The notes: a model not told the origin generated them from the letters alone. Positions 22,701 to 34,700 are shown, counted from the stretch's first letter. The stretch: 64,000 bases of DNA from Nothopassalora personata (GCA_033816765.1 CM066296.1:372001-436000), one strand, 5' to 3'. Numbers and translations are program-made.

Positions 22701-25700
22701 AGCAGAAAACAGCTGGCACATGCTGTTGGCAATCGTCTTCCAAGCATCCTCGCCTCGTCGAAGCGAGGGAGCAGCCACAGTAGCGCCAATGGACGCCTTC
22801 ACCATGCCCGAGCAGACAGGGTGGGCGCCAATCTCGAGCCAGGCAGTCTTCTCGTCGAAGACTTTCTCCTTCTGGCCGCTGGTGAGTGCAGTCCAGAAGT
22901 TGACAGTCTCACGAGCGTGACGTGCGAGGTACTCTGGGTTGATGACGCCTGCGTCGCGAATGATCTCGCCAGAGAGAGGTGAAAGCACTGGTACGGCAGG
23001 CTTGTTGAAGGTGACCGACGAAGCAATCTTCTTGAACTGGTCGAGAATCGGATCGACCTGGGCAGAATGAAATGCGAACGGCACATTGAGCTTGGTCGCC
23101 TTAAAGCCACGCTGAGTCAGAGTCTCGCTGGCCACGGCTACAACGTCGCCACCACCGCAGAGAACAGTCTCCTCTGGACCGTTGACGCAAGCAACCTCAG
23201 TCATCTTGTCGCCAAGGGCCTGGCGGATGGCCTCGACGCTGCCCTTGACAGCGAGCATGCCGTGTGTGTGTGGAGTGCAATCCTTCACCAGTAGCTCTGC
23301 TCTGCGGCCGACAAGAAGAATCATGTCAGAAGCCGAGATGACGCCAGCAACATGGAGTGCGGCATATTCACCCAGGCTGTGGCCAATGACGGTAGCTGGA
23401 GCCACGCCCCATGCTGCCCACATGTTGGCAAGAGCGACTTGAATACAAGCCATGCCCAGCTGTACTTTGACTGGCGACAGAGTCTGGACATCTGTGCCGT
23501 CAAGAAGCTCAAGGAATGATGGAAGACCCTGAATGCGCGCGAGCTGGTCGAGCTGATCGATGTCGTCACGGAAGCCCTTGAGGTCCTGGTATAGCTTTTG
23601 ACCCAGGCCAGTGTACTGCGAGCCCTGCCCAGTGAAGCAGAATGCAGTTTTAGTAGCAGCCATTGGGGCAGGCTGATACGAGTCCTTTACTTGCGCTTGC
23701 AGACAATCGCCAGCCTTGGTAATGTCAGACAATGGGAAAGCCACGCGGTAGTTGTGCTGGATGCGACGCGCAGTCAAGGTGTAAGACAGCGATGAAAGAG
23801 CAGTGCTGCCATTCTCCTTGACATAATCTTGAAGATTGGCGATGTTGCGCTTCAAAGAGGCGATGGATCGTGCGGTCACAGTGATTGGCAGAGTGCTTCG
23901 TGGGTCAACGCCCTTTGATGCCTCGCGAACTGGACCGTCCTCAAGCAGCAGAGCGGTGTTACCGCCAGCAGCAGAGAAGTTGTTGAGGAAGACCTTGCGA
24001 GGAGCGGCGGTCTTGCGTGGCCAGTCGACTTCCTTCAAGGAAATGTTGACCTTACGGTCTTTTAAGTCAGCTGGGAATGACTTGTTCATCTCGCCCTTGA
24101 CACCAACGTTGGCAGGAATCTTGTTGTTCTTCATCATTAGAAGAACTTTGTGGAGCGAGTTGATGCCTGAAGCTGCTTCAGCGTGACCAACATTGGCCTT
24201 GATGGCGCCCAAGAACACCGGCTGATCGTCGCGACGCTGGCGATGACGAGGAGCAAAGACGTTCGTGACCGAAGTCATCTCGATGCCGTCACCAGCTTGG
24301 GTACCAGTACCGTGCATTTCGACATAGCTGATTTCGTGAGCATCGACACCAGCATTGGCGAGAACTTGCTTGTACAAGAACTCTTGCGCGCCGGCGTGTG
24401 GGTGAGTAATCGAGACGGCTTCGGCAGAGTGGTTGGTGGCAGCGCCGAGAATGCACCCGAGGATGTTGTCCTTGTCAGCAACGGCGTCCTCATAACGCTT
24501 TAGAATGACGGAACCACAGGAGTCTCCACGGCAGTAGCCATCAGCAGCATTGTCGTACGTCTTGCAAGAACCTGTCTTTGACAAGAACTGACCCTTGGAC
24601 AGACCGGAGAAAATGTCTGGGTTGGTCAAGACGTTGAGACCACCTGCGATGGCGGTATCGCAGTCACCAGCCCACAGTGAGGTACATGCAAGCTGAATGG
24701 CAGCGAGGGACGAAGAGCATGCTGTGTCGATGGAGTAAGATGGACCAGAGAACTTGAAGTAGTAGTTGATGCGGCCTGGGGCAAAGGCACGCACACCACC
24801 AGTGATGAAGTAGGTGTCGACGTTCTCAGCGGCGTTTATCTCACGCCAGTCGTCAGAAGTCTGACCGTAGAATGTGCCTATACGGTGAAGCTTCGTAGAT
24901 GTGGTGCGATTTGGGACGTATCCGGACATCTCAAGTGCTTCATAAGCAGTAACTAGCGCAAGACGACCCATGGGATCTGTCTGAGCAGCCTCTCGAGGAG
25001 ACATATTGAAGAATCGAGGGTCGAAAAGACCTGGTTCGTCGATGAAACAACCGAAAGGCGTGTGAGACTTGTTCTTGCCCTTTCCTGATGGATCGCAGTG
25101 AGCATCAGCATCGAAGCGATCGGCTGGGATTTTGCGGTGAACGTCCAATCCTTTGAGGAGCAGATCCCAAAGGGCCTCGTGGTTTGCAGCACTGGGGTAA
25201 CGACCAGCCATGCCGACAATGGCGACCTTGTCGTTCTGAGTGCGGCCGACGTAGCCCTTGTTCTCCTCGAATGCCGTGTGGTCGATTACGGAGACATCGT
25301 TCTTGCCGCCCGCGTTCAGGGCGGACACAAGGCTGTTTGCGATGTTGCTAACACCCATGGCGTAGATTCTGGCGCCGAACTTGCTGGCGGCCATTTGCGT
25401 GACAACCTCCTCAAGAAGGTAGTCCCATCGCACTGGACGCCGAAGCATCTCACCCAGAGCCAGCTTAGCGAGCTCGTAGGCATTCTCGGCGACCATTGGC
25501 TTACCAGTAGCAGCAGAGTGTACGAGGGACGCTGGCATACGCTTCCTGAGCTCAAGAGCAGTATTGCCAGAGAGTATCTTATCGCAGTCGGCCTCGGTGA
25601 AGAGGTGCTCAGCATGGTACGGACCATAGACGGGGATCTGGACCCTATTGTTCTGAGAAAGGGCAGATTCTTGGAAGAATCGCTCCACAGTGGTTGGTGG

Positions 25701-26339
25701 GCCGGAGATGGTCAAAGCCATTGTGGAAACGGCGCTGATGTATGCCTGGTTGGACTGTGCGATTCCTTGCTCTTGGTGGAATGTAGCCAGAGCCTGCTTT
25801 GTGGCCTGCTCAGTCGTACCTGAAACGATGGTTGACCATGAAGCCTTGTCTTGACCTGCCTGACCGAGAACCGAGCGAAGGGTCTCGACAACAGCACCAG
25901 AGCGGAATGCAATCCGAACAAATTCCACGCCCAGTGTGACCAGCTCCTCTACAGTCTTTGCAGAGACAGTAGCAGTGGCGGCCAGGAGACCGGTGCAGAG
26001 ACCAAGCACACGAGTGTCAGTCGCTGCCGGCAGCTTTGACTGGTGCTCCGAGAAGTACCCAATGTAGTGGCCGATCTGGGTGATTGTTACGAACGCAGAC
26101 TCGAGCATTGGCACTTTGTCTCCCTTTTGATAGTATGCTTCGACCAAGTTGCTAACTGTCAGAAAATCGGGGATCGTGTTCCTCTGACTGCGGGCAAGGC
26201 TGCGGACTTCTTCGCGGAGAGCCAGAGCGACACGCTCGATAAAGTTGGACACAAGAGCATTGTCCTTGCGCAGGCACAATCGGTGGAGGAGAGGATACTG
26301 CTCGGCAGTCTGGTCGCCGAAAAGTAGAACGTTCGACAT
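19776..26339 (-). CDS. PKS1: Non-reducing polyketide synthase for DHN-melanin (THN synthase)
   Basis: One uninterrupted frame of 2187 aa. Domains in order: SAT (about 5-245, GLCTG with Cys115); KS (about 370-795, DTACSSS Cys541, HGTGT His676, NVGHAEAASG His719); malonyl-AT (about 895-1205, GHSLGEY Ser988); product template (about 1290-1600, His1323 and Asp1514); two ACPs (GVDSLLS Ser1707, GMDSLMS Ser1847) separated by a Ser/Asp/Pro linker; and a C-terminal TE/Claisen cyclase (about 1940-2187, GGWSAGG Ser2014, Asp2041, GGHHFSMM His2162/2163). All catalytic residues are present. This SAT-KS-AT-PT-ACP-ACP-TE form is that of fungal melanin synthases, which build 1,3,6,8-tetrahydroxynaphthalene from acetyl and malonyl units. 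The Cmr1-like regulator and THN reductase in the same locus support this product. The lack of introns is notable, since I would expect one or two short ones. It is transcribed away from the regulator, with a RIP-mutated transposon block starting about 1.4 kb upstream of the start codon. Confidence 0.95.
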   Translation of the reverse strand: MSNVLLFGDQTAEQYPLLHRLCLRKDNALVSNFIERVALALREEVRSLARSQRNTIPDFLTVSNLVEAYYQKGDKVPMLESAFVTITQIGHYIGYFSEHQSKLPAATDTRVLGLCTGLLAATATVSAKTVEELVTLGVEFVRIAFRSGAVVETLRSVLGQAGQDKASWSTIVSGTTEQATKQALATFHQEQGIAQSNQAYISAVSTMALTISGPPTTVERFFQESALSQNNRVQIPVYGPYHAEHLFTEADCDKILSGNTALELRKRMPASLVHSAATGKPMVAENAYELAKLALGEMLRRPVRWDYLLEEVVTQMAASKFGARIYAMGVSNIANSLVSALNAGGKNDVSVIDHTAFEENKGYVGRTQNDKVAIVGMAGRYPSAANHEALWDLLLKGLDVHRKIPADRFDADAHCDPSGKGKNKSHTPFGCFIDEPGLFDPRFFNMSPREAAQTDPMGRLALVTAYEALEMSGYVPNRTTSTKLHRIGTFYGQTSDDWREINAAENVDTYFITGGVRAFAPGRINYYFKFSGPSYSIDTACSSSLAAIQLACTSLWAGDCDTAIAGGLNVLTNPDIFSGLSKGQFLSKTGSCKTYDNAADGYCRGDSCGSVILKRYEDAVADKDNILGCILGAATNHSAEAVSITHPHAGAQEFLYKQVLANAGVDAHEISYVEMHGTGTQAGDGIEMTSVTNVFAPRHRQRRDDQPVFLGAIKANVGHAEAASGINSLHKVLLMMKNNKIPANVGVKGEMNKSFPADLKDRKVNISLKEVDWPRKTAAPRKVFLNNFSAAGGNTALLLEDGPVREASKGVDPRSTLPITVTARSIASLKRNIANLQDYVKENGSTALSSLSYTLTARRIQHNYRVAFPLSDITKAGDCLQAQVKDSYQPAPMAATKTAFCFTGQGSQYTGLGQKLYQDLKGFRDDIDQLDQLARIQGLPSFLELLDGTDVQTLSPVKVQLGMACIQVALANMWAAWGVAPATVIGHSLGEYAALHVAGVISASDMILLVGRRAELLVKDCTPHTHGMLAVKGSVEAIRQALGDKMTEVACVNGPEETVLCGGGDVVAVASETLTQRGFKATKLNVPFAFHSAQVDPILDQFKKIASSVTFNKPAVPVLSPLSGEIIRDAGVINPEYLARHARETVNFWTALTSGQKEKVFDEKTAWLEIGAHPVCSGMVKASIGATVAAPSLRRGEDAWKTIANSMCQLFSAGVYIDFNEYHREFNDAQEMYQLPTYAFDNKKYWLDYHNNWTLTKGEAPQTREVIVEKEVAAAVPAVEIPAKRLSTSCQKVISEEYSANQARVVVRSSLADSRLYPVVCGHMVNNAALCPSSLYADMALTVADYIWKQTRPGTEAPGMNVCNMEVPKPLIAQIPQPAQGQHIELEANADLEQGILKLNFRSVQPDGKKIQEHAHCTVKYEDKAAWADEWARYNFMVKAQMEMLTAKTMTGGAHKVQRGMAYKLFKALVNYDSKYRAMAEVVLDGANTEASATLDFPTKPDDGDFYCAPYHIDGSCHISGFIVNASDLLDSEQNVYVSHGWGAMKFSKPLIAGMRLRNYVRMLPQPNNISKGDVYIMQGDEIVAVCEGIKFQQIPRRVLNTFLPPNKGSTAQAAPAPMPMVKQTPARAPAPAPIKLAAPAPIKRTVVPAAPTPVIASRKPKQKKVTAPQASGGLTDKVMKILAKETEVDVSELVDDAHFENLGVDSLLSLTISAIFREELDMEISPTLFTDYPTVGEMKKYFAQLDPGSSSSDSSSAADTEDDSDDDSIPPTDVPTPFDPLSTPASSAPSAAPSDAGKPEIDSPTRDTLADVGDVSLARHVVAQEMGVDISEITDGAELAEMGMDSLMSLTILGELREKTGVDLPSTFLSTNPTILDIENALGMRPMKSRAPKASSTTPKTSTKTDMNEVSARLAKINKTDISKYPAATSVLLQGNAKVATKKIFFLPDGSGSATSYVSIPNLGPDVAAYGLNCPFMKDPEQWQCGIEVSSLIYLAEIKRRQPKGPYILGGWSAGGVIAYAVSQALLAAGEKVEKLLLLDSPCPVNLDPLPARLHIFFNEIGLLGTGDPSKTPKWLLPHFSAAIRSLSDYDPKPTIGPCPTYAVWCTDGVAGNPGDPRPPPAEDEDPAPMKWLLNHRTDFASNGWDQLCGNNMKFGVMGGHHFSMMKEPWAADLGKLIREGLDWRP

Positions 26340-27730
26340 CGTGGCGGTGATTGGTGTGAAGTTGCTTGCGAGTTCCTTCGCTCGTCTGTTCGATCTAGTG
26401 AAATGATGGGGAGTAGTCTTGCTACAATGGCTGTCGTATGAATTGCTCTGTGATTCGACTGTGTCTAAGTACAGCAGTCCGTATGAGCAGAAAACCGTGG
26501 TGGCTAGGCACGGAAGAATGCTGTATGGTTAGGAGAGTTTTGCGGGCGAGCAATGATTATTGAAGAAAGATGAATGTTGTCGACTGTAATCTGGAGCGGC
26601 GAACCGTTAGGGTAGAGAGTAGACAATGTTGAATAGGCAGGTGGCTAGTCTGCTTGGATCAACGAGGGTGCATGAGAGATGCTGAGAGCGTACCAAGGCA
26701 TTATGTACCGACTGGCGGTTAGCATTGACAGACCAGGGGTCTGGTGGATTCTTGATCGCGCGATGGTTTAGGCGTCCGGAGGGATCGACAGCAGGTAGCA
26801 GTCTGTGCTTGCTTGGAGCCGTGTGCCAAAACGAGCCATCGACGTTCACGAGGAATCAGACGCTTAGCTCCACCACCCACACTGGGCCATAAAACACTCC
26901 ACTGCAGGCCGGAGTTCAGGGTAAGCAGATAGTGCTATCAATAGGCTCGAAGCAGGCCACGGATAGTGGGCAGTGATGAGATGAAGTCACGAAATCCGGC
27001 TCTCCATCTCCATCAGCGCCGCGGGCAGGCTAGCGGCATCGCCAAACAAATGCATTGCCTGATCAGGAAGAAATGGTCGCCGCACGCACGCTCCTTCTGC
27101 AGTGCTGCGACGATGAGCGGGCTGAGTGCTGAGTGCTGTTGGCTGTGGGCTGTGGGCTGTTGGCTGTTGGCTGTCGGCTTGCTGGGGAGGCCACAGACGC
27201 AGGTTGACGCTCGTTCTGAACCTTGAGCGCTGCGCTGCTTCACGGACAGCGGAGCAGTAGGCGTCGCGAGAGCGCGCAGTGTCCTTCCGGCCAGGCTCCA
27301 TGCCACACGTTGTGTGTGTGTGATTTTAAGTGTTCCAAGTCGGTTCGTGCCGTTTTCTGTGTATCCCCTAGTGACTGACTGACGGGCCATGTTGATCGCT
27401 ACCTTCCTCCGGCTGCGGCTCATCTGACACCACTTCCGGCACATGCAAGGCCTCTGCTGCACAGTGTTTCCGTTTTGATGTACATGATGCGTGCACAGTC
27501 GTCTTCCTTGCGGGCCACGCTTCGTGTAGCCATACTAGCGGATCTCGTGGTGACGCTTAGATGCTGATCGTCATGTGATATCGCAGCGCTCTGAAACAAC
27601 TCTGCTCGTCTGTGGTTGTCCTGTGGTGGATCTATTCTAAGCAACGGTTTCCCGCGGCAAACTTCGGAGCAGACCCCCTGGCCCGACGCTATGTGACCCT
27701 TTGTAGACACCGATTTCGTTCCATACCTGA
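26340..27730. promoter_or_regulatory. PKS1 upstream region
   Basis: 1.4 kb of normal base composition between the PKS start codon and the left edge of the RIP-mutated block. No gene seen. It should contain the PKS1 promoter and any sites for its regulator, but I cannot name a site. It holds a 7-bp tandem repeat at 27141-27175. Confidence 0.5.
27141..27175. repeat. 7-bp tandem repeat (GGCTGTN)5
   Basis: Five consecutive copies of a heptamer ggctgt followed by g, g, t, t and c, preceded by related gtgctga units from about 27125. It lies in the PKS1 upstream region about 0.8 kb from the start codon. Confidence 0.85.
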
Positions 27731-27734
27731 AGGT

Positions 27735-28573
27735 TTGAGCTAGATCACGGATTATACGGGTAATATCTTTAGCTTATGTGCAATCCACTGCCGATGCTAA
27801 GGAACCGAGGAGCCCGAAGTAGTATAGACGTACTTAGTAATGTTAAGCCTAATCCTCTAATCTATATTGCTCTATCTTACACTAATAACTTAGTATAGTT
27901 ACTATCTTTAATTATAGCCTATTTAAGCTACTAGATTAACAGTTACGTAGGGCCGGATTGTTAGGTTTAGTATAACCTAATAATATTATAAGTTAAGAAG
28001 ACAAGCTTAATCGGGTTTATTCTCGGGCCAATAGGAAGTTAAGGGAGAGTAATAAAGTAGTAGCTATCTTATCTTATAAAGACTAAGTAGTAGTAAGGTA
28101 GAGGTTAGGTTATAGTATATTCTAAACAGTGATATTAAATAGTAAGTTAAACGTATCGAAACTATAAGGGATTCTTAGCGTTCCTAAATATAAAGGAGAA
28201 TACTTCTAGCTCGAAGCTGTTAGTAGGCGCGCTATGTCGCGCTAGCTCAATATGTCGTAGGCTCGATAGTCGTCGCGCTCTTATAGCGTCGCGCTACGTC
28301 TTATTAGCTTATACCGTCTCTATAAGCTATAAGGCATCGATTAGTTAGACGGGAGTCTTCGCTATATCGATCCGTAACACGGATCTAGTGTTCTTCACTT
28401 TAGACAATTACGTACGTAAGTAGACTATAGATAATAATAAGAATAAGTAGGATTTAATATCGCGTTATAGTAAGCTAATTAGTTACTTAAATTATTTACT
28501 TAATTTATACTTATATATTAGGCATTTTTAAAGCTAGTAGTATATTATATATATCTATCTTAGACTAAAGATT
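27735..28573. repeat. RIP-mutated remnant of an older element, left part
   Basis: AT-rich sequence almost lacking CA and TG dinucleotides, beginning abruptly near 27735 and running up to the Gypsy insertion. The last 100 bases (about 28478-28573) resemble a segment at about 41405-41515 on the far side of the Gypsy element, so the Gypsy element probably landed inside or beside an older repeat. No coding motif survives and the class is unknown. Confidence 0.65.
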
Positions 28574-28735
28574 TGTTACGGGTAAACGACGTATATACTA
28601 AAGTTCTATAAAGTTTATAATAAGTTCGATATAGAAGAAAGGAGAAGTTATACGCTATCTAAAGAAAAGGTGTCGGAAAGCAATCCGAACGCATAGGCGC
28701 AGCCTATACTAAGAAACAGGGGCCCGCCCCTTACA
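28574..28735 (-). repeat. Gypsy LTR, left (3') copy
   Basis: 162-bp direct repeat partner of 40812-40973. It keeps the TG...CA termini and is preceded by target duplication AGATT. Confidence 0.93.
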
Positions 28736-28799
28736 CTACTCCCCCCTTCCTCCTCCGCCGCCCCTAGCTATAGCTCCGCCCTAGAGCCTATTGTCCTAG

Positions 28800-31700
28800 G
28801 TGTTTTCGTTAGGCTCGCAATAGGAAGTGCCCGAGCTTCTCTTCCTTATTGTCTAGCCCCGCCGACGCCGAGACGAAGTATTGTTACCTAGGTAAGTGTA
28901 AGGTTTGCTATTGTCTACTAAGTAACAATAGCTATTATTACATGTAAACAATAGGAGCCTAGAACGTATCTTTAGGTTCTCGTTTTCTTTTTTTTCTTTT
29001 CTTTCTTTTTCTTATTACCTACCGCACGCGTAAGTCGCCCCTCCCCCTCCCCCCTAGCTAAGCGTCTCTAGCCTTAGGGGCATATTCGCGTATCTTATAC
29101 CTATCGCTTAGGGAGACGACATTTTCCCTACGGGTTCCGATAGATACTAATAGTATGCCGTAAATAGAAACTACTACTACTATATCTCCTATTAATACTA
29201 TTAAGTAAGTCTAAATAAATTCCTACGGAGACCGAAACATTCTAACCGGAGCCTAGCATAAAATAGCCTAACGCCGCATCTACTACGTCCCCTACGCCTC
29301 TACTAGCGTAGACTACATCTCCTAGTATATAAGTACCGGTCCTCGTCCTATTCTTATTAGGGTCCGCTAATTATCGTTAGGGCGCAACCGCGCGCGCCTA
29401 CTAGGCCTACAATACTAATCGTAAGCATTACGAGAACATATATGTACCGCGCGGACCCCGAAGGAAAATTATCGTTAACCGCGCGTTTTAGGCCGGAGCT
29501 CGCCTACGCCGCCTATACTAAGTGGACCCGCGCTACTAACTAGAACCGCGCGTAAGTATCCTCCTTAGCGTCCTCCGCGACTTTTCTACCGGCTTACGGT
29601 CTTTTAGCGACGACGCTCGTACTAAGCTCCGCGCCGTCCTTAAAGCCTAGAAGGCTTTAAAGCCTCTCTAGCGTACTAGCATACTCTCCCGGTAAGTTTC
29701 TACGGACTCCGCCTCTTTATACGCGCTTACCGATTCTTTTAGTACGGTCGCCGCTAAGGTTATAGGCACTATAGCTAATGCCTAGCTTATCTTTAGGTAG
29801 ACGTATATACTACGGGCCCCGTTACAAAACTATCGCTAACCGACCTCTTAGTCCCGGGGGCGCCCTACGCGACCTCTAGCTAGGCTAGCGCCGCGTGCGT
29901 TAGGCCTCGGCCTCTACTAACTAGCCTTCGGGCACCCTCGTCTTTCGCGCGGGCCGCGACCGGGCTATTATAGTATATAGCTATCTCGATAGGGATCGGG
30001 CTCCGCTACTTTTACGGCGGACGCCGCTAAAATAAAACGCTCTTAAACTTACCTATGCCTTCTTACTTCTCTCTATCTCCTAAAAAGACTCCCTAACCTA
30101 AAAGAACGCCTACCTTTTCCTAAACGCCTATGTCTACGCTAAATCCCTAGTAATCCTTACCTTTTTGCCTTTTCCCCCTTCTATTCGTATCCTATGCCTC
30201 CTTCGGTCCGTTATACGTTATTAGGTTACTAAATCTCCTCTCGAAGTTATCCGCGGCCGCTGTGTCCGCGAGGTACCCTAATAGTTCCTATGTAGGCTTA
30301 TAGTATCCGGTCTATTTCACTAGGACTTTACGTACTCGGCCTCTACCTCTAACCTTAGTTCTAGCGTAAAGAATCTCTTCTACCTACTACTCTTCGTAAG
30401 ACTAGATTATAATAAGGTCCGGCTATTTATTATCGATCTCCTATCCGGGTAAGGGGTCTTAGCTTATAGGTCGTAGTAAGTTAGGATAGAAAACCGGGTA
30501 GATCCCGTCGGGGATCCTAGATAAGCGTATAGACAACGGTAAGATTACTTCTACTACTATATACTTCGCGTGTCTATAGTCGAGGCTCTTCTTTAGTCGT
30601 ATAGTAATATAGTTACGTAGATCTAGCTAAACTTCATTGCCTACACGATAGATTAGTACGGGCTTCCTATCCCGGTTAGCGTAGTCCTCCTATTTTTAGG
30701 CGGCTTCCGCTATGCTCGCCTAACATAGGTCCGTAATCTTTTACATCCTTTCTACGAATAGCGTTACCCGTTACGCGGCGTCTAACTAAGAGGTCTCTAG
30801 ATCCGGTTATAACTAAACGGGTAATAGTGCCTCATATCCGTATACCGCGAAGAAGGGGCTTATTCCTAGCCTAGCGTAATACCGCGCGTTTAGAGTAAGT
30901 TGCGCCGTAGGGAGCTAGCGTTTCTAGTCGGACTGCTTATAGTTAATATAGTTACGAAGGTAAGCCTAGACTTCCTAGTTTAACCGTTCCGGGCCTCCGT
31001 TGGTTTATAGGTAGTAGGCGGAGCTAAGCCTCTATTTTACACCGGTTAAACGATAGAAGGTCCTCTAGAAGGTACTCGTCTAGTTAGTACCCCGGTTACT
31101 CGTAATAGCTTAAGGGAGGCTATAGTATCTTACCTAGTAGTCTAAGAACCTTTTAGCGTAGTCCTCGGCTTTTATAGTAGGCATCGCTTCTAAAACGACG
31201 GTCTTGCTTAGTCGATCCTTAATTACCTAGAGGTAAGTGTTCCCTTACGACTCGGGCATATCCGTTATAAAATCTATCGAGATCTCCTAGAAGAATCGGT
31301 CGGGGACCGGTAAGGGTTGTAGGAGGCCGTGTTTCTATTCCCTCTACACCTTATTCCTACCGTAGTAGTTATAGTTCCTTAAGAACTGCCTTACGTGCTT
31401 AGACTATAGGGGCTAGTAGAAGTTACGACTTAGTATCGATACTATAGAGTCCCGGCTAGGGTGGCCGTATACCGGTAAATCGTGCACGGATTAGATTAGC
31501 TTAGTTCGAAGGGTGTCGTTCTATAGAATCGCTATATCTCCCTCCTTATAGTCGGACTCCGTAGAACTAGGAGCTCTAGGCACCTAAATCCTACCGCGGT
31601 AGCGAAGATACCCGTTACGGTCGATACTATATTTACCTACTTACACCTTAAGTTTTACCTCGCTAGGAAGTAAACGCGCTCCTATCTTAATCGCGCGGTG

Positions 31701-34700
31701 TACCGCTTAGAACGTGCTATCCTTCTCGATAGTTCTTTCCTAGAGGTCGTTTAGCTCTTAGTCTTAGAAGGGTCCCTATAGTACGCCCGGTAAATCCGCC
31801 TCTTCTATAGCGGATAGTCCTTCGAACTACGTAGCTAAGATTCGTACTAACGAAACCTTTATAGTCGAGCTAGCGTCTACTACCTTCGAGCCCGGCTAAT
31901 TCTTTACGATGTCCGGTTTAAGAAATCTACGATACCGTAATAACTTATCGTCCTATCTAAGCGTGTCCTACTCCCTTCGAGAAAGGGCATCCGGCACAAT
32001 CGCCTCGGTGCCCGGCCTATACACTAGTAAAAACGAGAACTTTACAACTTCCTTAACCTACCGGATCTACCGTTCGGAGAGCTGTCTCTTCGTTATAAAG
32101 TATTCTAGGTTCTTATAGTCCGTCTAGATTATAAAGGGCCTATATGTTTTTAACTCGGGAGTCTATTCCTTAAGATAGGACACTACCGCGAGTATCTCCT
32201 TATCGTAAATGTCGTAGTTAATCTTAGCCTTATTAAGCTTCTTCGAGTAGAATCCTACTAGTCTTACGACTCCGTCCTTTTCTTATAGGAGGGCGCCTCT
32301 AAGCGTAAAGCCGCTATAGTCCGTTTCTAAAAACGTAGGGAGCTCCGGGTTCTAGTAGGCTAAAACTAGTGCTTTATAGTACTTGTCCTTTAGGGTCTTA
32401 AACGCATTAGCCTAACGATCTCCCTAGGAAAACACCTTGTTCTTACCGGTTAGCGACGTTAAGGGCTCGGTAAGCTTTAAATAGTTTAGAATAAATATTC
32501 GGTAGTAGTTCGCGAAGCCTAAGAACCGCCGCACTTCCTTCTAGGTAACTAGTGCCTTCTAGTCCTTTACTACTACTACCTTTTCGGGGTCGGGTCCTAC
32601 TCCTATCCCGTCGGTATACAATGAACCCGAGGTACTTAACCTTCTTCTATATAAACTTATACTTCCCTAGATCTAGGAAAAGGCCTCCGTCCTAAAGCTT
32701 CTAGAGCACGATGCGAACCTTCTAGAAATGGTCCTCTTTTATTCCGTCGGAGTAAATAACGACGTCGTTAGCGTAGGCCGAGGTAAAGTCGTCTAGGTAG
32801 TCCCGTAACAAACTGTTAATATACCGCTAGAATGTTACGGGGGCCCCGGATAAACCGAACGGGTATACTAGCTATTCCTATAGACCGAATCTAGTTCGAA
32901 AAGCCGTCTTATACTCTTTACCTCGAGCTGTCCGGAGGTAATAGAATACGGTAACAACGTTAACCTTCGTAATCTATCTAGCGCCCGTTAGGTTCCGAAT
33001 AGTTTCCGGGATTAATAGAAGCGGGTAACGGTCCTACTTAGTAATCGAGTTAGTGCTCTATAATCGTAGTAGAACCTAAGTCCTCCCCCGGGCTTCTTTA
33101 CGAACAAGACGGGAGCCGCCGCTTCTAAGGTGGAAGGGCGAATGTAACCCTTACGCTATAGCTCCGTTAGCGACTTCCGGAGGATAAGTAGCTCGTCTTT
33201 CGACATACTGTAGAGCGGTCCCTAGGGCAATAGTTCCGGGTTTCCGTCGGCTTTCGTCCGTATCTCGATCTTATAGTTAAGGTCGCCGCGGTATAGAGCT
33301 AGTTTATTAGCTTCCCTAGTAGAAAATAACGGTAATATATCCTAAAGTTCTAGAGGCAAGTCCTTCTTAAGTTCCTCTCGCGTAGGCGGCTCCTTCTTAC
33401 TAAGGGCTTTCTTAATATCTTCTACGGTTACCGCGGCAATCGTAGCGGAACGCCTACCCGACTCGTGTTCTTCGTAGTTACGCCCTTCGGGTACCTATTT
33501 CTTTACTAAGCTATAGTAGTACCGGCGCTTTTTAGGCGCGGTCCGGATCTAATTGTGCGCCTTCTACGGGTTTCCTAGGATTATAGGGAAGTCTAGATTA
33601 GGCACGACATAAGCATAAACTACCTAGTAGATCCCGGTAATTTCTATACGGAAGGCGACTACTCCTTCGATCGAGTTCCGCATTGCCTTCGTAAACCCTA
33701 TAGCCTTGCGGCTCTTATTGCTAACATACGTGAGACCGAGGCCTTTCGCTAAGTCTCCGTTAATTATAGCGTAGCTTATGTATTCTTTATCGATAAGAGT
33801 AAACGTTCCGTAACTTTCGTTTAGGAGTACGTCGGTATATATAAGATTCCTATTTATAGAACTCTTAACTGCGTTCTACCCCTTTACTAGTGCTTCTTTA
33901 TCTCCTAGTTCTAGCTTTTGACTAGGAGCTAGTCTTTTCCTATCTCTTCGGGATCCGACTTAAACCCGTCGTCCTCTAGAATCGGCGCGACCGAGGCCGC
34001 GTTAATCCTAGTAGGATCGACTGCTACGGCGTACGGGCATTCCTTTACTCGATGTCCGCTCGCTCTATAGCGGAAGTAGAGCTATTCTTAGCGCCTACGA
34101 TCCCTCTCCGCGGTGTCTATCTATTTTACTCTCTACCTCCCTTTATCCTCCTTCCGATCTCTACGACTTCTAGAGCGGCCTCCGCTTATCCGGGTTAGTG
34201 CTATAATAGTGTTACTATCGGCATTAACCTAGCTACTAGCCGCTCTCGTAAAAGAACGGGTAGTAACTATAGCGGTCGTACTAGAGTCCTTATTATTATC
34301 CTTCTACCTCTTATAGGCTATTTTAAACTAGTCCGTATCCTCGAGGTTAGTTATAATCCGTTCGACCTCCCCCGTAAACTCGTAGTAGTCCTCCTTCTTC
34401 GGCATAGCCGCCGTATATATCCGAACGGGGTTCGAGAAGGTATTACGTAAGTAACTAATCTTCGCGTCGTCGCTCTAGTTCTCTCCGCCGGCGCTTAGTA
34501 GGAGTCCGTCGAATTTTATCTAGTAATCGTACTAAGGTTAACCGTTCGTATATTTAATCTTAGTAAGCTACTCTAGGGCCTTAGCGCGCTCGTTACTATT
34601 ACCGAAGACTTTCTCGAGTTACGTAAAGAAAGTAACGGGGTCCTTCCTAAGTTCGCCGTCTCCCTTATCCTAGAAGTACCGTATCCTAGTACGCTCTCTC

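Noticed and set aside
19776..26339. PKS for another aromatic polyketide (anthraquinone or aflatoxin-type)
   Set aside because: The double-ACP plus C-terminal TE layout could fit several products, but the adjacent Cmr1-type regulator and naphthol reductase point to tetrahydroxynaphthalene synthase.
31909..32118. Short open frame inside the Gypsy element on the plus strand
   Set aside because: It is antisense to the RIP-damaged pol region and shows no motif; chance opening in CA/TG-poor DNA.
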